The translations under genes were made by a program, and so were the position numbers. Below, piece after piece: positions 21,507 through 33,612 of a stretch of DNA of 64,000 bases. The notes below the pieces were generated by a model. The model saw nothing but the letters and a program-made list of their open reading frames with translations, had not been told where the DNA came from and made no database searches. The DNA comes from Histoplasma ohiense (Eukaryota > Ascomycota > Eurotiomycetes > Onygenales > Ajellomycetaceae), in contig JAEVHH010000004.1 of assembly GCA_017607445.1 (NCBI GenBank), positions 3,782,001 to 3,846,000 on the forward strand, read 5' to 3'. The number at the start of each line of letters is the position of its first letter. Position 1 is the first letter of the stretch.

Positions 21507-24500
21507 ATGGGAGACTCGGCCAGTCCCCATTCCTCAGCCCCGCCACCGACGACGGGAGGACGGCCACAGCCGCGCCTAGACACAAGAAACCTTGGTTCTC
21601 TACCGCCGAACGACCATGGTATGCTTGTTCCTTGCTCAGACCCAAGTCTGGACTGATTTGCTGATGATATCTTTCATCTTCCTCTCTGGAGTCGATATCC
21701 ATGGCCCACATTCTCCTGCTCCGTCTCCTCGAGTTGCTGAGGAATTCTCGACTGTGCATGAGCCTTATAGAAGATTTGGCAGTATGGAGCATGGGATCCC
21801 TTTCCCCCTGGTTATTCTGTCCGGCTGGAAGCTTATCACATGTCCCTGAGAACCTCTAGCTCGACACACGCAGAAGCATGACCTTGGCCCAAAATGGCAC
21901 AAGGAGTACTCCGAGATAGACATATTCGGCGGGAGGGTCCTGATCATCGATTTCGTCAAACAGGGTGTGTATAGATTTTAGGAACTGGGGATATGTGGAA
22001 TAGGCTCATGGAGCATGGAACTAATTGCTTTCTCTTGGGCGTTAGATGACTGCAAAGTCGGAATGCGCAAAGTAGCCGCGCAGGAAATCTACGACCTTGA
22101 ACACCTCCGTAGGGTTTACACCAATCAGGAACGAAATGACGAAGCCGTGCTGCGTGTCTTCCATGTCCAGAATGCAGAGTGGGCCACCAATTATCTCCTG
22201 CGCAAGTTCAATATCGACAACCGAGACGATCTTGTCGGCACCAACTTTGGCCGTTATGTCCGCCACAAGCGCCCCGAACGACGCGGAGGGAAGCCCTTCC
22301 TGAGCGGGAAGACGTGGAAGGTACAATATGACCCCTGGCGCGGGATTAGCAAGACGTCCTTTGGCCTAGATTATTTCAAACAATACCGTTGCCATGAGCC
22401 GATGGAGCGCAAAGCGAGGGCCCGGCATGAGCAGGATGATAGCCTGAAGATGATGGAGCTGAATTGTTTCGATGAAAACGGTAGGCCTCCAGACAGGTAG
22501 TTGAACACAGCAAGGCTTATATGGAGGGAATGATTAATGCTGAGCAATGGAACTCTGCGCTGCGGCTAGATAATCCCAAATACGGCTATGATGTCTATGT
22601 CCAACGGGTCAGTTGTTATATCCAACACAAACAGACCTCCATTGAGGTACCTACGAACCCGGATATCAAGAACCCTTACATCATTGAGCCCCCGAAAACC
22701 GACAGTGCAAAAAATCGCCTGAAGAACGAATACATCCCGCGCCTCAACACACTCGATAACGGCAACGCTATTCTCATATTTGATAATTCACACAACAACA
22801 GCATCGAGGATACCTTGATTGGTGCACGAGACGTCTGGGAATCACGCTGGCGCCGGCTCCCTTTCTTCCTGGCATTCGAATCTCGCGACCTCGTTGCCAC
22901 GGACGAGCAGCTTGCATTCCAGTGTTCGAGGATCATCCTAGAGGATATTTTCAAGGCACTGGTGCTGGAGTGGGATGCTTTTTTGGATCTTGCTATGGAC
23001 CACGTTAGTATTTTGGAAGACAAGATCTACGAAGAGCCAGCCGACGAAACGAGGGCACCAGAGCTGTGGCTGAATTCAAGTATTTGGCTGAAGGTAGAAA
23101 AGCTGCTGTTTATACATATTGATATTATCAAAGAGATGCGGCCAAGATTAAGGGAATTGGATGGTGCGTTGTCCTCCTCATCTAGGATTGTTTCCCCTGC
23201 CAGTTTAATATGCCCCGTACTGACTATCGTTGCAGATGATCTGGACACCGACGATACGTGGCTCGACAGTATCCCAGGAGATTATGACAGGCTTAGCACG
23301 TTGGTTGAAGAGGACTTGGTGAAGCCAACTAAGACTTTAATTTCGCTACTCTATCAAAGCGTGTCAATTCGCGATAGCAGACATAGCATCCAACTTGGAG
23401 TCAGCAGTACGTGCTCTCTCGTCATGTTGGGGTTGTATTTTTCACTAACACAACTATCTAGTGTGGCGATTGAGTTGGATAACATTTATCTTCTTGCCCC
23501 TAACATTCATAGTTGGCTTCTTCGGTAGGTCTCAAATGCCTGCACATCCCTCAGCGCTACCCCTTTCCCGCTCTATCCTATTCTAACTCGCTCTAGGTAT
23601 GAATGTCGACACATTTGCCGATAACCCTAGCATAAAGTGGTACTTTATATCATGCGTGCCCTTCATGCTCTGTGTGCTCGCCGCTTGGTACGTTGTCAAG
23701 CATATCATCGCCCGCCAGCGCCAAACCCCTTACCAGCGTGGAATATATGAGAACTTCTTTCACGAAATGGCTACTGAAAGCCCCTCCTTGTGGTCTCGTA
23801 TGGGTCCTCGTGACTATGTCCGCCCAGAGGGTCACATCGCTCGCCTCAAGTGGCATCTCGTCAAGCGCTGGAGCGCGCCCGAAAAGACTATTCTGGCGAG
23901 TCCCAAATCGGACGACGAGGGTGTCGATAGCCTGGGTGCCGTGTCGAAACTTAAACGCTACTTGATCTGTCGTTGGACTGCGCAGATCGCTGCTAACCAG
24001 GCCGTCGACCCATCTTCTGCTAGCTCTCTCGAGGCCGGCCAGGTAAACTATGGCATAGAAGCTGAGGGCCAAGTCGAAGGGTCTCATGTTGTTGCAGAAG
24101 GACTGGCAGAGGCGGCAGAGACACTGGTCATACCGGCAACACCCGTCGTCGAAGGAGCGTTTGCATTTGAAAAATCTGCAAGTCAATTGCCTGTACCCGC
24201 CACAGGAACTCATGGTGAAGAACGGCTCTCACGAATATGGTCCCGCCGCCACCTCAACCAGAATAGCAATAGCAGCGACAATAGGAGTAGTGGCATCTTG
24301 GTTGAAGAAGAGGATTTCCGCTGGCTCAGTGAGCAGGGAAAGGAAGGGAAGCGATTCAAGTGGAGGTCATCAAGTTCAAGAGATCGGAGTGAAGCAAGGA
24401 AGGAAATGGAGGCGGGAGAGGACGAAGCAGACAAGGAGAATAAGCAAGAAAGGAATGTGAGCGATACTGATGGTCATGGAGGAGCTGTCACTGGCTATGA

Positions 24501-24528
24501 TAATGCTGGCGAGCAGAGCCCTGAGTAG
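21507..24528 (+). CDS. CorA-like divalent-cation transporter domain protein
   Basis: Eight fitted exons: 21507-21618, 21692-21810, 21874-21964, 22046-22480, 22570-23163, 23236-23406, 23462-23524 and 23597-24528 (2517 nt, 838 aa). All phases close. The long N-terminal part is soluble (KWHKEYSEIDIFGGRVL, VFHVQNAEWATNYLLRKF, RDVWESRWRRLPFF). A helical segment leads to two C-terminal membrane helices: WRLSWITFIFLPLTFIVGFF ends directly at the GMN signature (residues about 529-531), and WYFISCVPFMLCVLAAWYVV is the second. GMN after the first of two helices is the hallmark of CorA/Mrs2/ALR magnesium channels. The remaining 270 residues are cytosolic and charged. This layout matches fungal CorA-like proteins of unknown substrate, so transport of Mg2+ is plausible but not shown. 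The intron 22481-22569 is needed to avoid a TAG and a frame change; the 63-nt intron 21811-21873 has a weak GTTATT donor and hides a TGA. Confidence 0.82.
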
Positions 24529-25221
24529 ACTCACCCAAAGACCTGACTGGATCCCCCCCGACGCTTCTGGTTATAAACCCACCCGATTAGACTAGCGTGA
24601 TAAATCGATACGGCGAGTGTGGTTCTGTTGATGTCTCAATTTTCTGAGTACGAAGCGTGCTTTCTGATATGCATTTTCGTTACCCATTCATGTTTTTTAT
24701 CGCTTTATATCCCCTCGTGCCGTGTTTCTAGATACCTAATTTTGTACTATGTAACACCTAGATCTTGGTTGATTTGGATTAGATAGTTTTCGTTTCTTCT
24801 GGAGCGAAGTTACCTGGATAATATTGCTGTCGTTTTTACTTAGAACACCTTGCCATTGATCGCAGCTTATTAAAGACATGAGCTCAAAGCTTGAACTAAG
24901 GAATTTACTAAAAGGAGTAAAACATATGACTCTAATAGTTCTTTAACGAGATCATATGCGTAACTGGATGGTACTAAAAGTGGAGTAACATCCCGCCGAC
25001 AACTCGCCTCTCTCCAAGTCTAACCACACTTGGAGACTGCGATGGATGAAATATCTGAAGATAACACGAGAAAGAGGCAACAACAGAATTGGAAACTGTA
25101 CAAGTACATGTACATGTACATTCACATGCATAATAAGTTCATCATGTATCTATCCCCCAACCTCCAATCTACAAAGCCTATGGCCTTTTCCCTCTCCTTC
25201 CTTAATGACCAATTTCCCTAC
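24529..25221. other. Convergent 3' region between the CorA-like gene and noxA
   Basis: No gene is seen. A tandem gtacat palindrome lies at about 25103-25120, downstream of noxA. Confidence 0.55.
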
Positions 25222-27323
25222 TCAGAAATTCTCCTTGCCCCACACGAAATTGAATCCGGGCTCGGAATACATATTGCACTTCACATGAAGTGCGCTTCCG
25301 AGTGGTTTAGGCCCACAGAAGAAAACTCCCGCCTCAGCCGGGGCGTGGATCTTGCGAATCGAGCGGAAGACCATGTCCCAGTTTGGACGGCCGAAGTTTG
25401 TTGGAGATCGCAGTCCGGTGATGGTGTCTTGCTCTGCATTTGCATCGTTTATCATAATATTGGTGGCGTCGTCGACCTTAATTCGGGCGGTAAGGTACTT
25501 TTACGATTTTATTGCAGTTAGTAATGGGATGACCGTTGGCGTTGGCAAGGCGAGAAGAGGCGATGTGTATATATGTACTTACAGTATGAATTTCAATATG
25601 GTTAGCCATGTCCTGTGCTTCGATGGCCAGCAGGAGAGATCGAAACCACTCGAACGAGCCGAAATCTCTGCACACCCAGAAGAAATATACCTTGCTTAGT
25701 CTGGTCTTTTTCTGGGGATAGTTCATGCGGTACCAGATGCTCTTCAGGATCGAGGCGAAGGGCGTGACACCAATGCCCGCGCCTACAAGAACTGCTATTT
25801 CGTATTTAAATACGTCTTCAGAAGCGCTTCCGAATGGGCCGTCTATATACACTCTAGGTAAAATTCGACGTATTTTTGGATCCACATCGTCGTCCGGGGT
25901 CCCTGTGCCAACGCCCACGACTGCCGAGATGCCCGTTTTGGGTTTCTCTCCGCTGCTGTTTTCAAAATCGCAGCCGAGACATTTTGCGAGAGCTTTAGTG
26001 AAATCGCCCACACAACGGATGTGTACTGAGATAAAGTCCTCCTCGGGGGCACTCGTGAGAGTGAATGGGTGATATTGCCAGACAGATATCTCCGGACAAC
26101 ATAAGAAGATGTACTATATTTGTAGCATGGGTTAGAAATATACACAATGATTATATGGGGGAATCTGAACAACATACCTGTCCAGCCCTAGTTTTCGTAT
26201 TCTCCTTTTTGATTTGAATTTCGCAAACATTATTTGGATGCTGGACGACCTTGGAGATATACGTCTTGTGGCGTCCACGGATTTCTCGCATGATACGCTC
26301 GAGGAGATAGACGGCTCCCCCATACATCCAAAAGAGCCAGAATACGCCTATACCGTTGCAAAACGGGGGGAAATCGGGCTTAATCATGCAAAATGCACCA
26401 TGAACCGCCCAGAAAACGAAGAATATAACAAATAGATGATGCGTGTACCAGAAACGTTCGAAATTTGCCCGGCGTGGTTTCTCCATCGCAGTTACGACGA
26501 TGGCTGTTAGAGAAATGAGCATAACATACCCTGACCAGCCAGGGCCACTAGCCAAGTTGGCAAGTATGAAACCCTTGAAACCAAGGTTTTGTTTGGCGGC
26601 AAGCTGGGCGAGGTTATTCCAGTGAGCGATTGTATGGAGCCATGAGAAGAAAAATATAGACCATCCGACAACTAATATGGGGTTAGTATTTGATATGAGA
26701 AAGGTTTGAAGTTCACAAAAATCATCGACGAACGTTTGTGAAATGTAATATTTTTATCTATACCAATGTCAGCAGGAATACCAAGAGATCAGGAAAAACA
26801 TGAGACTAATTTACGAACCAAACTGAATAATACCGTTCAGCGGAGTCTGCCTGGCTAGCGATATGAGTGTCCGACAAACAGCTATATTTCGCCAGTCAGT
26901 TCGGACTCCGTGTGTGCGCAGGAGAACACTAGGTACATACGGAAAAGAATTAGGGCCGCATCGAAATGTAGAACCAGAGCAGCTGATCGAGCAATGGCAT
27001 ATGTAAGGCCAAAAATCCCTCTCGCCCCGGTAAGGTTGTCCTATAATGAATTCTTAGCTTCGGTTTTGTTCACCTGAAACGGCGAAGAATCTCACACACC
27101 TTTAGTTGGTAATTTAGAAATGCAAACACGAATATCATAAAATGGGAAATGATAAAAATCAAAACAAATCTAGTGAATCAAAATCAGCAACTTTGATATC
27201 ATTTGCGATGATTTCCATCCGCAAACCAATCCGGAAGATAAAAAAAAGAGGGCGTGGGAACTGGATGGATATAACTCACAATCTTCTCCACCCTTCGTTG
27301 ACCATCCTGTCTCCCGAATCCAT
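25222..27323 (-). CDS. noxA: NADPH oxidase NoxA (Nox1-type, gp91phox homologue)
   Basis: NoxA moves electrons from NADPH through FAD and two hemes across the membrane to O2, making superoxide. In fungi it acts in sexual development, hyphal fusion and differentiation with NoxR, Rac and BEM1. Eight exons: 27280-27323, 27100-27169, 26941-27040, 26819-26881, 26734-26757 (24 nt), 26178-26671, 25583-26113 and 25222-25497 (1602 nt, 533 aa), all in phase. The start is MDSGDRMVNEGWRR. Membrane helices carry the heme histidines: VLHFDAALI, WLHTIAHWNN, WYTHHLFVIFF and WAVHGAFC. The FAD site is WQYHPFTLTSAPEED. The NADPH sites are LVGAGIGVTPFASILKSIWY and FFCGPKPLGSAL, and the C-terminus is the invariant FNFVWGKENF. 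There is no N-terminal EF-hand, so it is not NoxC. Two introns use the rare donor GTTCGT on either side of the 24-nt exon. Confidence 0.95.
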
Positions 27324-29495
27324 AAGATCAGCAATCAAGTCAGATATTCCAAACTAAAAATCAATTCCACCAACAGTCAGCTCGCCTAAGAATGGAAGAG
27401 AAAACACACCATCGATCAAATCTCTCTTTCATAGTTAAATCTCGTGGCGGCTCTCCACTCATTTCGCCGGACATCAACATCCTCGTCAAGGGCGGCCATC
27501 GTGCCCGTTCTGTTTGGCCGGTCCAGGAGCTCCCTCCACTACTCATGGCTGAGTTGTGATTGATGAATTCACAATAATCAATGAGGAAATGGTTCCAATA
27601 AGAAACTCGGCAAACGGTGGGCTGGCTCGGGGACAAAAGACACCCGGAAACGAGAGAATAATGGATGAATGATAACTTCAGGGTCGAGATGCTTGGGGAA
27701 AATGACGCCCCGTGGAGATATTGTTGTAATGCGCAAATGAAAGGGGTCGTTGTCGTCGATTAAAAAGTATATATCGAGTTTATGTTCTCAATATCCAGCT
27801 TGAGGGCGCAATCTCGATGGTGGAGGAAGTAAAGATATAACAGCAAGATGAAAAATGTAAAATGGAGGAAACCGACCCCTCGAAGGGATGAAACCCTGAT
27901 TATTAAAATGGATAGAAAGGAATGAACGTTGACGGATATATAATCCTCGCTGCTTTTGATTCACAACAGTTTCAATTCCCCAAGCCGTGTTTGTGACGGC
28001 ACTGCTTCACAGCAAAGCTCTCCGATGTCTTTTGAACAGTTGGCAAAAAACACAGAGGCGTTAGAGCACAGCAAGAACTTAGGAAAACACAAAATGGAGG
28101 AGTGAGAAGAATTAGAGTAGCTAGGAGGGGGGGCGAGAGAAAGGGAGGAGGTATTGTGAGCTTCCCGAGGACCTGGCGGATGGCACCGCCACAGGAATAA
28201 TTGCAGATGCAAAACATGCTTGTGCAGAGTCTGCAACAGGGCAGGTATCAGATGAAGCTCATCGCTGATTCAACTAGTAATTGGCGGGTTTTGGCGTGTG
28301 GACAACAACTTACTGGCTGCTGTCGATCGATCGGGGATTAGCTAGCCTGAGCATCTTGGTGTAGCCCTATTGTTCGCCCACGCCTATCAGCAGTAAAAAC
28401 ATCGATAGGAGTCGGCGGGTCCCTCTTTTTCGGACATATCGCTGAGCAATACCATTCAAGTTATCAAGAGATTTCAAAGCAAATGGGATGCTCCGTTGAA
28501 AACGACCACACCTCTAAGCGCCTCGGCCATATTATCAACCATATTTATTCCGTGCATAAATATATAGTTACCAAACCGGCTCTGGAGTCCAGCGAACTCA
28601 CCAACCAGCCATCTCAGTTACGAACAGAAATGGCAAGCCAGGTAAGAAATCAAAATTCGTCGTCAGATTTTACTCGGCGATCCCATTTCCATTCCCGGAA
28701 AACGGAGCAAAGATACGCCACTCCCTAGCCGCTGCTGGTAGAAAGGTCAAGAAGTGACACCGTATTTATTGGGTCCGGCCCCAAATCATGCAATCCTGTG
28801 GCATGATCTGTTTCATGTCTGCTTCACGATTTTGGCGTTGATGGTGCTTGTTGGCTGTTGTCCAACAGCCAGCCCTAATTCATTTTTCTGCTTCGGGATT
28901 AGCGTAGACGTGTTGCCTCACCGAAAGAAATCGATACCCATCGATACACCACCTGGAGGCGGGTTTAGATAGACGAAAATTGTCCTATAGATCCGCTGGT
29001 GATTGCCAGGTGGCAGGAAAGGAGGGCAACTTTGGATCATTAATAGCACTTGGGATTTTGGCCCAGTTTTTCGATTTGCGTGCCTCGAGTTATCACAGCC
29101 TCTATACAAGTCTTATAGCATCGGAAAGTCCAAGATAAATATGAGGGTTGTGTGAGCCCAAGCGTGGGCAGGATTAGGGAGGAACATGCAATCAAATTAC
29201 AAAATTGGATGCTATAAGATGCACACCCGCTAGTGGGTAATAATGTAGATAATATATATTGGTTTATTCGGCCTTGTATCTAATCCAAAGCTACACACTC
29301 TAGACCTACCGAGTCGCACTGGCCAGTGGACCAACAACGATAGTGGTTCAGGAAAATAGGCCCCCGCGGGGTTGCTCCACGGGCCAATTATACCAAAAAT
29401 GTCCTTCCATTAACTCCTACTACCTAGCCAGTTTTCTAGAGCTGTCCACCCGTTTTGCCCCAAAACATAAAAACTGGAACGAGATACGGACCATT
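27324..29495. other. noxA upstream region and eIF2A 3' flank
   Basis: This 2.2 kb stretch is long compared with other intergenic gaps in the core and should contain the noxA promoter. Plus-strand ORFs at 28483-28728 and 28754-28972 lack domains, good codon usage and intron context. I support no gene. A regulatory role for the long upstream region is possible because noxA is developmentally controlled in other fungi. Confidence 0.5.
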
Positions 29496-32061
29496 CTATC
29501 CAGACCATCCCAGAGCTTCCAGATCTTTCCGCACTCCGTCCTCAGTCTGGATTTTCTTCATCTGGGTGTCCTCTAGCTTCTCCCCGCCCGCCACGCGCAA
29601 CTTCAACTCTTCAATCGCGCGGATCTTCTTCAGGAGGCCGCGGATCTTTTTATCTTGGATAGTACCACCACTAGGAGTAGTTGGAGATGTGACCCTCACG
29701 TCTGGTGGGCTTGGTACAGCTGCTGCGGCTGCCGTACCGTTGGGTTGCGAGGTACGGGTGTTAACACCGGGGCGATTCTGGCCTGTGGGAGGCCCACCGT
29801 TGGTGCGGTTTTGATGATCGCTGCGATGTCTGTGGTGGGTGCTGCGGCTGCGGTCGCGGTTCGGACGACCGAAGCTGTTGGGATCAAGAGCTGGAGAGTT
29901 AACATTATTGCCCCGAGATCGGCTGCGCGAGTGAGCTCTTCGTTCCCGGCGGTCAGCGCTAGGACCCGTTGGAATAGTTGAGTCAATGCCAGCATCGGCC
30001 GCGAGATTACCAGCCTTTTCTGCCATTTCTTTTGCTTTCTTTGCTTCACGCTTCTTCTTGTTTTTCGCCGCGGATCTTGAGAGTTTTTCATCCCCTTCTG
30101 CTCCAGGAGGGAGTGTTACCCCGCCTCCTGGAGCAGCGCCGGGAGGAAGATATTCCGTAACTGGCTCTGCGCCTGGGACGACGCGCCGCCTGTTTTTACC
30201 AAATCCATTTAAGCTGGTACCGTGAATGGAAGATGACGATTCATCCCTGATGAATTTCTCCCCTCCTTCATCTTCTCGTCTAAACGCTAGTGGTGTGGTT
30301 TGACCGCGTGCACCGGGAGGTCGATAAGCCCCTGCTGGCTTCGAAGGCGCTTTCTTCGTAGCTAGGTATTCTAGCGCAGAAGGGTGAGGGCTGGGCATTG
30401 GATGGAATGGATTTTCTGGAGGGTGAACAGTTGTAGATTGTGGTCTCCAGCAGACTTGGTACAGCTCAGTCAAATCCTCGTTGTACATGAGCCCACCTCC
30501 GACATGCCAAATGCGTACTCCATTATCAACCCGGAGTCTGGGACTCGTGGTGGCAGTCAAAATGAATTTGCCATCGGGACTCCACTCGCACACACTGGCA
30601 TTGGATGCCTCGATCGTAGCTACCTTCGTATAATCCCTGTCCAGATCATAAATGTCCAATTGCCCAGCAAGATTACCGAAGCCCGCCACAATTACGAATC
30701 GTCCATTGGGCGAGAAGATAATGGTGTTGCGAGGCGCGAGGGCAAATGAGTGTGTTGCGACGGCACGATTGTTGAAAATGGTCGTTTTTGCAGGCATGTA
30801 TCCATAAACAACACCGAATTCTTTCGAGTTCGGGGACCAGGTCACATCATGAATGGGTCCTTCCTTATCTATAGACTTGAAGTTAGCTAACGAAATATGT
30901 CCGTTTATATAAAGAGCTTAGTGCATCTCACCAAGATCGATTCTTGAATCGAATCCGCCGTTAGCACTCAAGAGATAAAGAGTAGTTTCCCCGTAGTAGC
31001 TTTTACCAGTTTTGTCGACATCCGTTTGCGCAAGAACAATGAGGGTCGTTCCAGTATTATTCCACTTCAATTGAACCTTATCACCTTTGAAAAAGTTCTT
31101 CTGTGAGACAGGTGTATTGAATTGTGGTACGTTAAAGATCCTCACGGATGCTGGTAGCCCCTAGATCAACGACCATGGCGTTAAGCAAAAGCAACGACAG
31201 AAATAGAATGTATGTCAGCGCTGACTAACCTTTCGCTCCGGAATGAAAACCGCAATTGAGTTGCTGTCTCCTGGAGAAAGAGCAAAATCCGCCACTCCTT
31301 CCACCCGCAGCTTGTTCCACACCTTCCCTAAATTTCCGCTTTCATAGAATTGAACCTCGTTGGTGACGACTCGCGCGCAATACTTCTCATCAGCCGTATA
31401 TTGAAGATTCCAACCAGTCTGGGATTTCTGCACGTAGCTTCCGACGAAAGAATGTTCTTGCTCGTTCCCCTCATCACCGTGGTAGCTTTCAATAACCCTC
31501 CAAACCTTCAAATTTTTGACGGCATCGCCGTTTTCGTCCTTCGAAGGTCGTTGCCATGTAATAATATATGTTCCTAGGGGCGAAAAGCCCAATTCATAGA
31601 CATTGTCGGAAGGGAGTGTGGTAATGACATGGCCAACAGAAGGGTCGACGATTACGACGCTGTTTTAAATATTTACTTTAGAAAAATCACACTGCGGGGG
31701 GAGTTGTGCCCATGCACGTACCGTTCTGGAGACGCCCAGGCAAAATATCGGCCACACGGGGAGTATGTGCAGCAGCGCAAGTTACCATCCGGCCTTCAAG
31801 ATTAAATAAAATTAGCACCCTCTTAATATTTCCACGTTGCTTAGAGTTCCGCCAGTCCTTACCTCGTAAACCCGGGTAAGGACTCATAGACTGGAGCCGC
31901 ATCCACGATTGAAATTCCCTTCTGCGTTCGATCTGCATGCGCATCAGTATGATTTTTACAACATGAATTGTACAAATTGAAGCCGCACAAGTCAAGGATA
32001 TAAGGATTTGGTAAAGATCATGGACAAAATACCCACATGCATACTGATTCGGAGCTGCCAT
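29496..32061 (-). CDS. Eukaryotic translation initiation factor 2A (eIF2A)
   Basis: eIF2A is a single-chain WD beta-propeller protein that can deliver Met-tRNA to 40S subunits independently of the eIF2 trimer. Six exons: 32037-32061, 31863-31932, 31722-31793, 31230-31659, 30932-31160 and 29496-30868 (2199 nt, 732 aa), all in phase. It begins MAAPNQYAYRTQKGISIVD. Propeller blades are visible: CCTYSPCGRYFAWASPERV, ELGFSPLGTYIITWQRP, DFALSPGDSNSIAVFIPERK, HDVTWSPNSKEFGVVYGYMP, IIFSPNGRFVIVAGFGNLAG and VCEWSPDGKFILTAT. The C-terminal 300 residues are Gly/Pro/Arg-rich and basic (KNKKKREAKKAKE). They end in the helical KKIRGLLKKIRAIEELKLR region and MKKIQTEDGVRKDLEALGW, where the family binds tRNA and the ribosome. 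Confidence 0.93.
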
Positions 32062-33612
32062 GGCTACTCAAAGCCACAGTTCAAAAGAAAGTTTAAGACC
32101 AAGCTACCTCAGCAACGACTTAACCAAGGGACAAACGGTAATCTCAAAGGTCAAGATTCCGAGTCTCTAAACCGCTGCGGAGTATGCGATGTTTTAAAAG
32201 ATTGTTCGTGCGGCGAGGAGAGCGGATTCTGCTGCTTCTTCCGATTCGAAACTTGGTGGGTCACTATCTTCTTTATCGTGTTTATCTTTGTATGAGGTTC
32301 GCAGCGCAGTGGCTGAAACACGGCCAATATCCTCAAGCCAGGAAAGTAGAAGAATAGAAATCCGTATCTCGTTTTCTCACTTGCTTGCGTTTTGTTATCC
32401 TTTATTTGCTTCTCCCGAGCTTGACAAGTAAATGCCAGCGCTTGAAACAAATTGGTGTTATGCGAACGCGAGCGGTAATAAGCTAAGCTATCGTCTGCAG
32501 AACGGGGCAGAGCGGTTGAGCATCTGTCGAGAGATATGGAAAAGAGCAATCCCAAAGACCGCCGGAGGCGAACGGGAGAGGGAGAAGGTGAGGAAGAGCG
32601 GAGAGGAGCGGGTGAGGTGGAGGAGGAAGAAAAAAAGCAGAGTCGACACCTCACGCTTTTCTCGACTTTTTGACAATGTGGGCTGAAGAGGAGTAGGTAA
32701 GCATATTGCCAAGCCCGCTAATCCCTATTTAGAAGTTATTTGTGGCGGTGCGGCGTGTAGGGCGTGTGGCTGAGTTAGGGTCTGCAACAAGATGATGTCA
32801 AGATGTATTTCACTGCATGAAGGTACTAGGAGTAGGAGTACTAGGGGTTATCAAAACCCATCAATCCCAATGTCCACTGATTGCAGATGCCAGAATGAGA
32901 ATGAATATCTATATCGTAGAGGATTTCCCGTGGCAGTTCGCACCTCTCTTATCCATCATGCGCTCCATCCTGTTCTGGCAGTCCGGGGAATGTCAATGGG
33001 GATGAGATGAACCAGTATACGGATCACCTTTGGCCCAGGATTTTTAGGCGGCAGTTACATACTTTTCAGTGTGCGGAGTTTATTCTTCTCTTCCAGTTGC
33101 TGCTGATTAGCGCGTCGAGTTGGTGGAACGCTGTAAGCTTCCATCCATGGGAAAGGATGCCGACTCCATGCCATCGGATTAACAATCCCAGCCCAACATT
33201 CCCCAAGTAAACAGTATGACCTGCGTGCGCGGCTCCAGAAACCGTTGGATCGAGAAAGATTCTCATCTCCGAATTGTCGGGCTACATCAAATATCCATGG
33301 ACACCTTCGCTTCAGTGTTACTTGCTAGCGAAGTGAAAACCTCCATCCTCAACAGCTCCAGGATAAAGAGATGGGAACCCTGGGCCGATCTTGGTCACAA
33401 TTAACACATGATGCTTCTCCAATCACTTCACTACAGCTAGCGAACTGTCAACTATACTTGACAGGACTGCTCCAGCCTTCAGCATATCTCCCTTCTCTTC
33501 TTACCTACCTCTCATCACATACACCATCTTTGCCTTGACTGCCGCCAAATATACCATAGCATCTGCCAGACACATCACAAGTGCTAAATAGTCGACTCCT
33601 CCTCCCATATCG
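32062..33612. promoter_or_regulatory. Divergent region between eIF2A and the BTB gene
   Basis: About 1.5 kb contain the eIF2A promoter and the 5' side of the BTB gene. The purine-rich strip 32560-32640 would give Lys/Arg/Glu-rich peptide in any frame and is probably 5' UTR or promoter DNA. Any missing first exon of the BTB gene would lie at the right-hand end. Confidence 0.4.

Noticed and set aside
22490..22520. Frameshift or 14-nt intron in the CorA-like gene
   Set aside because: A conventional 89-nt intron (22481-22569) restores all phases, so no mutation or ultra-short intron is needed.
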